In this document: positions 44,501 through 52,940 of the stretch, one piece after another | How the letters are laid out: each line of letters starts with the position of its first letter | How positions within the stretch are numbered: the stretch's first letter is position 1 | DNA from: Rhynchopus euleeides | Taxonomy: Eukaryota; Euglenozoa; Diplonemea; Diplonemida; Diplonemidae | DNA length: 64,000 nucleotides | Direction of reading: 5' to 3' | Assembly: GCA_963210315.1 (NCBI GenBank) | Contig: OY723260.1 | Coordinates: 1,612,001-1,676,000, forward strand | Position numbers and translations under genes: made by a program | Notes under the pieces: generated by a model | Database searches by the model: none | Seen by the model: the letters and a program-made list of their open reading frames with translations, nothing else | What the model was told of the DNA's origin: nothing

Positions 44501-47500
44501 CTTCACGTCGAGGCGGAGTGCATCTGACACGCGCGCAGCCCCCCTCCACATGATGCCCAGCAGCAGCTGTACCAGTCGGCGCGGTTCGCGTTCGATCGCC
44601 CTTCGAATGTCCTGTGGGGTCGCGGGTTGTGCCTGACGCTTCGGCTTCAGCGCTCCCTGCCGCTTGAGCGCGCGGCGGTAATCGCTGAGGACCTGTACAC
44701 TGTCGAGCGGGTAGCCCTCGAATCTCCTGAGGGCCCCTGCGATGGTGTTCAGGTACTGCAGGGTCGAGGACGTCGACAGGCCCCCCAAACGTTGGCTGGT
44801 CGCCCATAGCATCGCGCACTCGTCGTGTGGCGGCATTCTCCCCGCTGTGTCTGCCCACTGCCTGCGGAACTGTGTGTACTGGTCGTATGCTCTGCGTAGT
44901 GTCTTCCAGTAGGTCGGGGCGAGGGCGTGTGTCAGGGTCTTTTGGAAAGAGTCGCGGATCTCCTTGCACTTCTGGGGTGTCAGCCGGGTGCCCTTCTTCA
45001 ACGGCCGCCCCCGACCGGTCGGGGGGAGGGTCGGCACGGCCTCCTGGTACAGCAGGCCGTAGTGTCCCCCCTTGTCCGGTCAGTTCCGCTTCCCGAGTCC
45101 CTTCGACGCGCGTCCCTTTCCCGCGCTCCGGCTCCTGCCCTTGCTTGGGAGCCGGTATGGCTCCGATCTGTCTTCGGCCTTCGCCTCCGCTTTTGCCCAC
45201 ACTGCCTCTTGCTTGGCTCTGCCCTCTTCGATGAACCTCCTGTGGAGGGCAACCGTGTAGTCGGAGGGTGATAGGGCCTTCGCCTTCCCCTGGTAGTGGC
45301 GCGCCCCCGCGCGGCCTCGCAGCAGTGCGTAGCTGTTCATCTCGACGATGACTTTGTGGAGTGGTGTCACGAAGGGGGCAACATCGTTTGTCTGCTTGAT
45401 TAGGTCGAACATTTCGTACACCCGCTCGAAACGCGACGCCATCTCGTGGTGCCAATCGGGGGCGTCTGGCCCGCTCTCCAGCTCCGCCTTGCGGAACACC
45501 CGCGTCACCTCCGCCTTCACAAGGCGCTGCCCGCTCGCCGTTGTCAGCGCGTCTCCCCAAGTCGAGACGACGTGCGCCGTGAAACCCGCGGGGAGGTCCT
45601 GGTCGGCCTTCTTCTGGCTGAGTTTCAGCTCAGCTATCTCCTTCTTCTGCTCCTCCACCGTCCCCCTCAGGCCTGTCACTTCGCTCCTGAGCTCCCGGAT
45701 CTCCTGCAGGATGGTGGCTAGAGCCGCGGCGTTCGTGTCCTCCTTGGGTGGTGGCGCCGGTACCCTCTCGCTGGAGGACTCCTCGTCGTACTCCTCTCCG
45801 TCCCACATCTCGGCGTCTGCTTCGTCCCTCTCCCTCTCGAGGGCCTCCCACGTGCACACGGGGCAAGTCCACCCGACTTCCCCCCACATCTCCAGCCACT
45901 CGTTCGCCGCCGCCGTCGGGATGCGCTTCCTCAGGCATGACGGCACCGTCGTACGCCCGCACGTGTGGCACGAATGGGCTGTGGCGCCGCCGCCGTGGAT
46001 GGTGTCGCAGGTGGGGAAGACGCAGCCCGCCCGGGGTGCGACGGCTGCGGTCTTGGCCAACGGGGGAATCGGGATACGGTCCCAGTCAGCCGTGGCGGCG
46101 TCGAAACCTGCCATCTCCTGATGCCTGCCCCCTCTGTCTGTGTTGTGCGGTGCTAGCCGCTGAAGTACCTCCCCTCTGCCTGTGTTGTGCGGTGCTAGCC
46201 GCTGAAGTATCTCCCCTCTGCCGTGTTGTGCGGTGCGAGCCGCTGAAGTATCTCCCTTCTGCCTGAGTTGTGCGGTGCGAGCCGCTGAAGTATCTCCCCT
46301 CTGCCGTGTTGTGCGGTGCGAGCCGCTGAAGTATCTCCCTCTGCCTGTGTTGTGCGGTGCTAGCCGCTGAAGTATCTCCCCTCTGCCGTGTTGTGCGGTG
46401 CGAGCCGCTGAAGTATCTCCCTCTGCCTGTGTTGTGCGGTGCTAGCCGCTGAAGTATCTCCCTTCTGCCTGCGTTGTGCGGTGCGAGCCGCTGAAGTATC
46501 TCCCCTCTGCCTGTGTTGCGCGGTGCTAGCCGCTGAAGTATCTCCCCTCTGCCGTGTTGTGCGGTGCGAGCCGCTGAAGTATCTCCCCTCTGCCTCCTTG
46601 GCGCCCCTCTTCTGACTGATATACCTCCTCTGTGTCCTAAACGCTTCCCTGATAAAAAGTTTGCGTTGACGCTTCCACACACAAAACCTCAACTCCTGTG
46701 ATGGGGGAGGCTAGTGGTGTGCGGAGCACGTTTGGCTGTGGTGAAGTGACATTTTCTGCTCACAAGTGTGCGTAAAAAAAAACGCGTGACGAGTGACGGG
46801 TTGAGGTGGAAGCGATCAATGCAAAAATCATCTGAAAGGAAGACTCGAGAGACTGCTGCTGTATTTTTTTTTTTCTTGGTGGGATCAGGCACGTAGCTTG
46901 AAATTGGATTTTCAGATTTTTGCTGGTTCTGCTGGTCTGGGGAATTTTCCGGCGCTTCGCCCAAAATCTTGTCCTGACCGAACACCGGGTTCTCCGGAGC
47001 GCGTCCGGAGGCACGGAGTACACAGCGCCACAGTGGGTCTTCGCTACGGTGCCGAAACGGTGTGTTCGTGCATTTCCTATGTATGCATAGGAAGAAATCG
47101 CCGAACTTTGACGAAAACTCGACGGTAGCGAAGAACCCCACAGTCGCATATTGACAAGCACAAGCCACAGGGGGGTCTGGGGGGCGGAGCCCCCCAGCCG
47201 CCGGAGGCCACGGTAGTGAACATCTGTTCCTTCCGGGCTGAACACGGTGTGGATCTCTCCGACATCAGGTCGGAACCCAGTCCTGCGCGGGAAGCAGTCC
47301 TCGGGAGCCGAAATCCTCGTGGTTCGGGCCTGCTGCCGGGTACATCTTCGGCCTGGTGTGAGGGAAAACCCCCCCACCAAAAAAAAATTCTGGGGTTTCC
47401 CGGATTTATACCTTTTTTTTTTTCCCCCCCAGACCAGCAACATAGGCAACTGCTGGTCCCGAGACCAGCTGGACCCCCCAAGCTACATGCCTGGGTGGGA

Positions 47501-50500
47501 TTTTTCCCGTATTGCCTGTGGTTTTCATGAACCACCCAAATTTCGCCTGAATTTTGTGCATGTATCGGCCCGGATAGACCCGGACAGGCATGTATTGTCC
47601 CGTTCTGGCCTGTTTAGGTCGGCTGGAGGACGTTAAAGGAGTGCCGTCTCGCTGAGGGTTTCTCTTTGGTGTTGGTGGGCCAACACCAAAGATAACACCA
47701 TCTACGAGGTTGCCCCGACATTTTCCACACCTCTGCGAGGTTGCCCCGATATTTTCCACACCTCTGCGAGGTTGCCCCGGGATTTTCCACACCTCTACGT
47801 TGGTGGGCCAACACCAGGAGAGGGTTCCGATATATGATCTACGTCAAACAGGTGGGGAGAGCAACCTTGGCAGGGGGACTCAAACTCCCCCAACGATGCC
47901 GACCGTTCCCCGCCCCACCCGCATATCCTTTTGCCCCAGTCTGGGGTTATTGCTGCTGTATTGCGGAGCAGCCGGTATGTTGCAGCACGGCATCCCGTTG
48001 CGGATCAGGGAACACACCCTATGGCGTAGCTCCTTCCGCGACCACGGGATCGGCAGCTCGGTGCACTGCACCAGCACCACGTCGCTCTCCCGCAGGAACG
48101 GGAGCACCTCCTCACCCACCTCCTTAAACTCTGTCGTTCAGAGGTTGTTCCGCTTCAGCAACCGGTATCCCGGAGTGGACGGGAGGTAGCCCTCCTCTGT
48201 GAGGGTCGTCTGCACAAGCTGTGCAGTCATGCCCACGGGCAGATCCTTCGGGATCACACGGCGCTGCGCGCTGGTGATCACGGAAACCTCGACCACGAGT
48301 CGAGGCATTTCCGCAAGACCCCAAGGTCCATTTCCTATGGTGGATGGTGGTGTGATGAGATGGCCCCAGGACCTGTTCATGGTCCTGGACCACCAAGTTC
48401 TACCCCGGCCAGTGCGCGGTTTCTTGTAGTTGGTTGTGTTGTTGTTCGTGGAGCACATATCATCGTGCGAAGAGCCCGTTGGAAAAGTATGGGAGAAACC
48501 TGCTGCGCCCCCCACAGTACGACAGGATGCGCGCAGGCACCGGGCCCGAAACCTGAATGTTGATTCACCCGCCCCCGCCCCCGCCCCAGCTTCCCCGCCC
48601 ACCTGATCTTCTCAAGTTACCCCTGGTGGTCCACCGACGGGCAAAATCAAGCGAATCTGGAGAGTAGTTGTCCGTATCCAGCCCGGCATTGAGTGTTCTG
48701 GGGTGCGTTCTGCGCCACTGCGTGGCAACGAGCTCCTGGAACGGGGAAAACGGGGGCCGCAAAAAACGGGGCCCAAACGGGTTTTTGGGCACGAACAGGG
48801 CACGAAATATCAGGGGGTCGATAACACCAATCCGGGAAACCCCAGAATTTTTTTTGGTGGGGGGGTTTTCCCTCACACCAGGCCGAAGATGTACCCTGCA
48901 GCAGGCCCGAACCACGAGGATTTCGGCTCCCGATGACTGCTTCCCGCGCAGGACTGGGTTCCGACCTGATGTCGGAGAGATCCACACCGTGTTCAGCCCG
49001 GAAGGAACAGATGTTCACTACCGTGGCCTCCGGCGGCTGGGGGGCTCCGCCCCCCAGACCCCCCTGTGGCCTGTGCTTGTCAATATGCGACTGTGGGGTT
49101 CTTCGCTACCGGCAAGTTTTCGTCAAAGTTCGGCGATTTCTCCCGATGCATACACATAGGAAATGCACCAACACATCGATTCGGCACCGTAGCGAAGACC
49201 CACGGTGGCGCTGTCTGCTCCTGCCTCCGGACGCGCCCCGGAGAACCCGGTGTTCGGTCAGGACGGGATTTTGGGGGAAGCGCCGGAAAATACCCCAGAC
49301 CAGCAGAACCAGCAAAAATCTGAAAATCCAATTTCAAGCTACGTGCCTGACTGGGGAAGCGATCAATGCAAAAAAAATCATGCAAGAAAGACTCGAGAGA
49401 CTGCCAGGGCTGTTCCTAACTGGGGGGCTTGTTCCCCACTTTCAGGATTCTGAACTTTTTTTCTAAGAATTTTTGTAAGGGGAAAAAAAGTTTTTTTCTA
49501 AGAATTTTGTTAGGGGAATTTTTTTCTAAGGTTGTTTCGCAGAGGAAAAAACTTTTTCTAAGTTTTCCCCAGTCGACAGGGCGCGCACAAGGATGGAAGG
49601 GAAGTCTGTCCCACGTACCGTTCGCCTTGCTGGCCAACTGGAGAGCCAGACGTTCACTACCGTGGCCTCCGGCGGCTGGGGGGCTCCGCCCCCTAGACCC
49701 CCCTGTGGCGTACGTCTCGTACTCAAGTCCTTCGAATCCCATCAAGTCGGGGTCCAACCACTCCAGTCGCCTCTGAGGACGCAGCCAACTCGCACAGAAT
49801 CTGTACGCCCACACGAACAGATGTTCGCTACCGTGGCCTCCGGCGGCTGGGGGGCACCGCCCCCCAGACCCCCAATGTAGCGTGTGCCCGTCCATCTATC
49901 TCACTTCCCCGGGTACAGTGCAGCGTAGGAGGTCAGCGCCGCATCCATGAAGCGCTTCTTCGAAGCCTGACTGACATCGGACAGGAGGTCGGGCTTCCCC
50001 ACCTGGGAGGTACACTTGCCGCGTTCGCGACATGCGTGACACGCGACACGCTCCCTGAAACGTGAGTGTGCCTTGCTAACACGGGCATTTCAACGGTCTG
50101 CCGGCGACCGTTCCCCAAACCAGTAAACCAGCAGTTTTGGAAAATCGGAGAGATCACCCTACTGCGCTGAATATGGTGCGCACCATTGCAAAAATCCCCG
50201 GGAGCTTTTGGGCTTTCAGACCTGAAGGGGCCAGCAGGTGGGTGGCGTCGGGGAGTGGCAGCTTTGTAACTGTCCTCCAGCTGCTGGCATGTCCAGCCCT
50301 GCGAGAGTGCCAAGGTGTATTGAGTCCCTGCGGAGCACAACCCCCGATGAGAACGAGCGCCAGGTGATCCTCATTCATTTTCAGCTGTAACGCGCATGAG
50401 GGGCACTCTCTGCCGCAAGCATCTCTGGGCATCACTCGAGAGCTGTCACATGATGACGCGGAGAGAAATCAGAGAAAAAGTCCCGCCTGACGGGCACGCG

Positions 50501-51575
50501 CCTGGAAACTGTGGGGGGGCGAGCAAAAAATCCCTTGTAAAAATTCTTAGAAAAAACCTGGTTCCCCGACCCAAAAAACCTGGAAAAAGGGCTCGTTCCC
50601 CGCCCAGGCCTGGAGACTGCTGCTGATTTTTTTTGCCTTTCTTCACACCCCCTCCCTCCGCTGCAGGTCTCCTGCAACGGCATCAACATGGTCATCACAT
50701 TCATGAAATTCTTGAAATACGTCCGGCTGAACAGCAGGCTCAACGTCCTGAGCGCAACCGTCGCCTGCAAAGCCCCGGATATCATGGCATGCCTGATCGT
50801 GTTTGTCTACGTCGTGTTTGCCTTCTCCCTGGCCGGCACGGCGCTGTTCGGCACCACCCTGAAGGACTACCGCGACATCGGGGAGTCTTACTCCACACTC
50901 ATGCGGATGCTCCTGGGCGACTTTGACTACGACAGTCTCAGGGAGGAAAACAAATACCTGGCAGCAGCCTTCTTCTGGGCCTTCATTGTGATCGCCCTCT
51001 TCCTTCTGCTCAGCTTCCTGGTCGCCATCCTCAGCGAAGGCTTCGCACAGGTCTCAGGGGACATCTCCACGGTTCCCGTGGAGGAGCAGTTCACCAAAAT
51101 GTGGATCGGCATCAAGCGCTCGCTGCGCCCGTCCCGCCTGGTGCCCGGCATCAAGATGTTCCTCAAGGGGAACTCGCGCCACTCGGTGTTGGTGCGTTGC
51201 ACCACAAAAATCCAGGACTACCGCCTCATGATGCACGACCTTGCAGCAGAGTCGCCTGAAGACGGGGTGGCGTCGTCTCTGATCTTCCGCACAGAGCTCC
51301 CAGCCTTCATGGGGGAGGAGGAGTACGACCTGCTGGGGGATGAGTTTATGGATGACGTGTGGGATGACATCATCTACGACTGGCATGTCGAGCAGCGCAG
51401 CGACGAGAAGCAGGCCAACTCACAGAACACCGACTACGTCGCGGAGGCTGTCGGCGCCTCCGTTAAGGGCACCCTCGAGGATGTCGACCACATGTGGCAC
51501 AAGATGCTCCAGCTGCAGGAGGAGCTGAATAACCTATCGTCGGTCCTCAACACCACACTCAGGCCCTTCCGTTGA
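38560..51575 (+). CDS. Polycystin / PKD2-type TRP channel, three exons
   Basis: Exons are 38560-40295, 40452-40617 and 50667-51575. Phases agree across both junctions (CT+G rebuilds Leu; the second is between codons) and donors are GTATGT and GTATGC. The product is 936 residues. An acidic N-terminus precedes S1 (~105-125, FVYVPFLILFIFFSG). A large polycystin extracellular domain fills ~126-533. S2 is near 535-553, S3 (DFWNILELGNLVCFIVVFVV) in exon 2, and S4 (INMVITFMKFLKYVRL), S5, the pore (LLGDFDYDSL) and S6 (FFWAFIVIALFLLLSFLVAI) in exon 3. The tail ends in a short coiled coil (MLQLQEELNNLSSVL). The LGD pore motif is that of Ca2+-permeable polycystins. Intron 2 is 10,049 bp and contains the transposon nest. 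Confidence 0.92.
40725..41631. mobile_element. 907-bp hAT-type non-autonomous element
   Basis: The ends are 15-bp perfect inverted repeats CAGGCCTGTGCCTAA. The 8-bp duplication GTCTGGGG is at 40717-40724 and 41632-41639. It is inserted in copy B of the 604-bp family. It carries two copies of the 54-bp GC module (41032-41085 and 41191-41244) and no transposase. Confidence 0.95.
42035..42261 (-). repeat. B1-A2-B2 terminal repeat block of the YR retrotransposon
   Basis: 65-bp B copies at 42197-42261 and 42035-42099 flank A2 (42083-42200). A2 matches A1 at 46661-46778 with a small block of differences (GTAGAGTG versus GTGAAGTG). The recombinase is expected to use such repeats to close and insert a circular DNA. 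Confidence 0.85.
42321..44006 (-). CDS. Reverse transcriptase-RNase H of the YR retrotransposon
   Basis: From ATG at 44006 the protein is 561 residues. The frame stays open upstream to 45560 through the recombinase gene, but that part is low-complexity shadow sequence. RT blocks: PAFTVSKKSGGLRFIVDARPLNKH, then VVMADARSWFYQF with the first catalytic Asp, MCMGWSHSPSIANRSA, and CWIDNFVVLG at the usual Y-x-D-D place. The second Asp of that box is Asn here. RNase H follows with LWTDASSREW, KEAHAVWQGL, CYIDNLPLVFS and DQRADEYTRG, supplying Asp, Glu, Asp and Asp. It copies the element RNA and removes the template. It lies in a different frame from the recombinase, 83 bases after the recombinase stop. 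Confidence 0.88.
   Translation of the reverse strand: MAPQEAYQEVGQTEDDPDTDESYGPGIENGYESDLAVCAGDKLLRPAKEGRDAGTHGEAIAPICKTRLNLDRLVEMDTAGELDGVIDLIREPRVFENALLPGAREAFRRHRKVSRHMLQHLDDLEGFGVLKEADAAAYLTLPAFTVSKKSGGLRFIVDARPLNKHMVRPPDMRLDDIIEVTRRIALAEWVVMADARSWFYQFPVQKEIQRFFGVWVGGERDEFIKTFLTVMCMGWSHSPSIANRSARVLLPPSQGICWIDNFVVLGRTREEVANQYAAFLGRCREVRAALNFDDPQHGRPTQHFSVFGIEFDLQRHTFRMDPAWIRKIAERSELGALLEGSSTPRGVFRVFGALVWQSYVMRAPMCYMPAALSFIRRVAKRAHAEGGTWDAVCTVPTSVQRETVDRMRFIAVNDWRAATDPPSVVSLWTDASSREWAAILVRPEGETVAQGTFRGADEGAHIFLKEAHAVWQGLRLAQRYTDMTVTCYIDNLPLVFSMRRGHCSNFRGNLVLQEIFTIARKNRMRLRPQWVASQDQRADEYTRGKQAADPAFLETRPIPGA
44090..45079 (-). CDS. Tyrosine recombinase of the YR retrotransposon
   Basis: About 329 codons are open directly after the gag stop and in the same frame. 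There is no ATG until well inside (MPPHDECAMLW). The C-terminal catalytic domain has WRGAARVSDALRL (catalytic Arg), THSLRRGALTHLA (His-x-x-Arg) and SRHATVDGVIRYV (His and the nucleophile Tyr). The N-terminal half looks like a core-binding domain (YWKTLRRAYDQYTQFRRQW...YLNTIAGALRRF). It would integrate the circular cDNA. Lack of a start codon and frame continuity with gag suggest translation by stop-codon readthrough or from an unseen start. Confidence 0.88.
   Translation of the reverse strand, partial: PDKGGHYGLLYQEAVPTLPPTGRGRPLKKGTRLTPQKCKEIRDSFQKTLTHALAPTYWKTLRRAYDQYTQFRRQWADTAGRMPPHDECAMLWATSQRLGGLSTSSTLQYLNTIAGALRRFEGYPLDSVQVLSDYRRALKRQGALKPKRQAQPATPQDIRRAIEREPRRLVQLLLGIMWRGAARVSDALRLDVKDVQPDPDNDVVNIRWTQSKSDPFRVGHITGITLQAGLRRILERRLRQAEKRKQTTLFPPSVGYRCATKAIKRARATLTTHSLRRGALTHLARKGVPLEEVRLLSRHATVDGVIRYVSAAENARARDTARISAKIDQ
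45080..46114 (-). CDS. Gag-like protein of the YR retrotransposon
   Basis: The protein has 344 residues from ATG at 46114. The N-terminus has a zinc-binding region with paired cysteines (CVFPTCDTIHGGG..HSCHTCGRTTVPSC, then WTCPVCTWE at about 80). A coiled coil follows (about 135-175, LQEIRELRSEVTGLRGTVEEQ). The C-terminus is strongly basic (RLPSKGRSRSAGKGRASKGLGKRN), as expected for nucleic-acid binding. It is first in the element, 5' of the recombinase. The role in particle formation is inferred from position. No classical CCHC knuckle is present. Confidence 0.75.
   Translation of the reverse strand: MAGFDAATADWDRIPIPPLAKTAAVAPRAGCVFPTCDTIHGGGATAHSCHTCGRTTVPSCLRKRIPTAAANEWLEMWGEVGWTCPVCTWEALERERDEADAEMWDGEEYDEESSSERVPAPPPKEDTNAAALATILQEIRELRSEVTGLRGTVEEQKKEIAELKLSQKKADQDLPAGFTAHVVSTWGDALTTASGQRLVKAEVTRVFRKAELESGPDAPDWHHEMASRFERVYEMFDLIKQTNDVAPFVTPLHKVIVEMNSYALLRGRAGARHYQGKAKALSPSDYTVALHRRFIEEGRAKQEAVWAKAEAKAEDRSEPYRLPSKGRSRSAGKGRASKGLGKRN
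46126..46605 (-). repeat. ~41-bp minisatellite in the YR retrotransposon leader
   Basis: Eleven copies of a unit containing GCGAGCCGCTGAAGTATCTC (or GCTAGCCGC) follow each other between gag and repeat A1. Each unit has a small GCGGTGCGAGCCGC hairpin. It forms an untranslated leader in the element RNA. Confidence 0.85.
46886..47493 (+). mobile_element. 608-bp hAT-type MITE, copy A (intact)
   Basis: Inverted ends are CAGGCACGTAGCTTG and CAAGCTACATGCCTG. GGTGGGAT is duplicated at 46878-46885 and 47494-47501. It holds one 54-bp GC module (47168-47221) and a CTGGTCYCGAGACCAG palindrome near the right end. It is the uninterrupted reference for copies B and C. Confidence 0.95.
47640..47822 (+). repeat. 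Hairpins flanking a 31-bp minisatellite
   Basis: A 13-bp-arm hairpin (TCTTTGGTGTTGG, loop TGGG) at about 47665-47695 and a second GTTGGTGGGCCAACACCA near 47795 bracket three copies of a unit containing CGAGGTTGCCCCG and ATTTTCCACACCTCT. No coding is seen. Confidence 0.75.
48100..48430 (-). pseudogene. Decayed coding stretch, unknown
   Basis: On the - strand a frame with protein-like content (RLVVEVSVITSAQRRV, LVQTTLTEEGYLPSTPGYRL) is broken by one TGA and resumes as EFKEVGEEVLPFLRESDVVL. It lies within the 7.2-kb element and may be what is left of that element's own protein or of a captured gene. I do not recognise it. Confidence 0.4.
49405..50612 (+). mobile_element. Shortened, non-autonomous copy of the hAT-like element
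   Basis: It begins CAGGGCTGTTCCTAACTGGG and ends with the complement of CAGGCCTGGGCGGGGAAC, the same ends as 59277-63874. GAGACTGC is duplicated at 49397-49404 and 50613-50620. It is 1,208 bp. It retains the transposase start (ATG 50173, MVRTIAKIPGSFWAFRPEGA), but a 13-base loss shifts the frame and most of the gene is deleted. Two 54-bp GC modules (49652-49704 and 49823-49873) lie in the leader. It is inside polycystin intron 2. Confidence 0.93.
50173..50367 (+). pseudogene. Truncated hAT-like transposase start
   Basis: About 50 residues match the N-terminus of the transposase encoded at 63458-59487 (SGSFVT.LQLLAC..LRECQGVLS). The sequence then shifts frame and stops. It is the remnant gene of the shortened element. 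Confidence 0.85.
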
Positions 51576-52940
51576 AAAAAATAAAGGGGGGGGGGTTTGG
51601 CGCACATAAGCCTTCTCTCTTTTTGTTTTTTTCCGCACACTCGTGTGAGCAGAAAGTCACCCACCACAGCAAGCATCCAAACGTGCTCTATACACTAACC
51701 CCACCCTTCATCAGGCTCAGGGTGTGATTATCATTTCAGGGTTTGTGTGTAGAAGCGTCAACGCATCAACAAACAAAATACAGGCTAAGAGCGGTTGCTG
51801 CTGAATGGTGAAGTGACTTTTCCCTAAAGCGGGTTGCGCACTCCCCACCCTCTGGGCAGTCGACGGGGAGGGGGAAGAGGGAGAGGCTGTGGCCTGTTTC
51901 TATCTCTCTCACTCACTCTCTCTCCTCTGCCCGTTAGTTTCTTCTGTATATGCCGTATGTGCCGTATTCGTAACACCGAGGGAGAGGGTTTGGGGGGTTT
52001 TGGGTAATAAGCAATGTGACGGGGTGGTGGCGGCGTAGATGGCGGTGGTGGGTGTGGTTTCCACCACGCACATCCCCGCGATTGTATGGCAAAGGCGGCC
52101 TTGCCGCCCTTTTGTCCCCAGGGCCTTGCAGCTGCCGATTGAATTGTTGTTGTTGGAGGGGTGCGTTGGAGGGAGCGCTGACTCAGTGCCAACCTGTGCC
52201 AAGAGTGACGCCGATTAGTTGGCGCCTTGGGGCGGTGTTATCACCGTCCCTGCACTTTTAGAGCAAAGGCGAAGGCGCCGTTGCCAGCGCATTAAGTCTG
52301 GCACTATCGCCGTTTATCCAACCCCGCCGGTGTTTCGGTAGTGCGGGCAAACAGCCACGCCTCTTGTTTTGCTGCGATTCACACATGGGACTAACTATTA
52401 ACCAAACCCTGCAGTGAATGGGGCGCGAAGAAGTCCTCCTTGGGGTGGTCCCCCCCTCCACGGACATACAATAAGGACTAACATTGCAGCAAGGTGCTGG
52501 GAGACTTACCTCTCCATTCACTCTCGACGATCAATCCCCCCCCCCCCCTCCACGGACAACAAACAATTCGTCGGAAAAGCTATTCAATGCCTTCGGCCCG
52601 AACCCCCGTCTCTCTCTCACTCCCCCCTTCTGCCTTCTTCCGGAGGCACGTGTGGAGGCGCTGGCGTATGAGCCAACCTCGGGTGGGACAGAGAGAAGCA
52701 GAGAGGGGGCGGGTGAGATAACCTGTCAGCAGATATACTCTGTGCCAGCTGTTGCCTCTGTTGCCCGAATTCTTCTCTTCGGGAGAAGGCGGGAGGGCGG
52801 GGCGGGGCAGGCCAAATGAATGCCAGTGTCAGAAAAATGCCCTCGCGCCGGCGCTGCACCCATCCGCAGTGAAACTCCCCCACCCTCATCCCCCAGGCCC
52901 AGAGAATTCCCTTTAGAACTGATACTGCCCCCCCCCCCCC
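51576..52940 (+). other. Intergenic with a solo YR-family repeat
   Basis: 51625-51820 resembles, inverted, the insert at 10004-10186 (ACGTGCTCTATACACTAACC and GAAGCGTCAACGCA). It ends AAGTGACTTTTCCC. No gene is supported in the rest. Confidence 0.55.

Larger units (their letters stand above)
42035..46779 (-). mobile_element. Tyrosine-recombinase retrotransposon with split direct repeats
   Basis: Read on the - strand the order is A1 (46778-46661), gag-like, tyrosine recombinase, RT-RNase H, B1 (42261-42197), A2 (42200-42083), B2 (42099-42035). A copies are ~118 bp and B copies 65 bp, and both share TGCGTTGACGCTTCCAC. This A1-genes-B1-A2-B2 arrangement is that of PAT/Ngaro-type YR retrotransposons. 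The recombinase-before-RT gene order resembles, as I recall, VIPER/TATE of kinetoplastids. All three frames are intact, so the copy may be active. It sits within the 41661-48829 element. Confidence 0.9.
41661..48829. mobile_element. 7.2-kb element with TG...CA 12-bp inverted ends and 5-bp duplication
   Basis: The ends are TGGTGTTATCGA and TCGATAACACCA, a perfect 12-bp inverted pair. ATCCG is duplicated at 41656-41660 and 48830-48834. Just inside both ends is a direct repeat, GCACGAAC.GGGCACGAAA and onward. It contains the tyrosine-recombinase retrotransposon (42035-46779) and MITE copy A (46886-47493). About 1.8 kb is left after removing them. No transposase of its own is recognised. The decayed - strand frames at 48100-48430 could be a remnant. 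The superfamily is not assigned. Confidence 0.85.
40658..49349 (-). mobile_element. ~603-bp hAT-type MITE (copy B) split by two insertions
   Basis: The ends are inverted CAGGCAYGTAGCTTG. Exact 8-bp duplications ACTGGGGA lie at 40650-40657 and 49350-49357. Taking out the elements at 40725-41631 and 41661-48829, each with one copy of its target duplication, leaves 603 bp. The intact relative at 46886-47493 is 608 bp. Orientation is reversed relative to that copy. It encodes nothing. Confidence 0.95.

Noticed and set aside
44010..45560. N-terminal half of the 1,079-residue frame joined to the reverse transcriptase
   Set aside because: It overlaps gag and the recombinase in another frame and is Arg/Gly/Pro low-complexity. 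RT most likely starts at 44006, although a frameshift fusion cannot be excluded.
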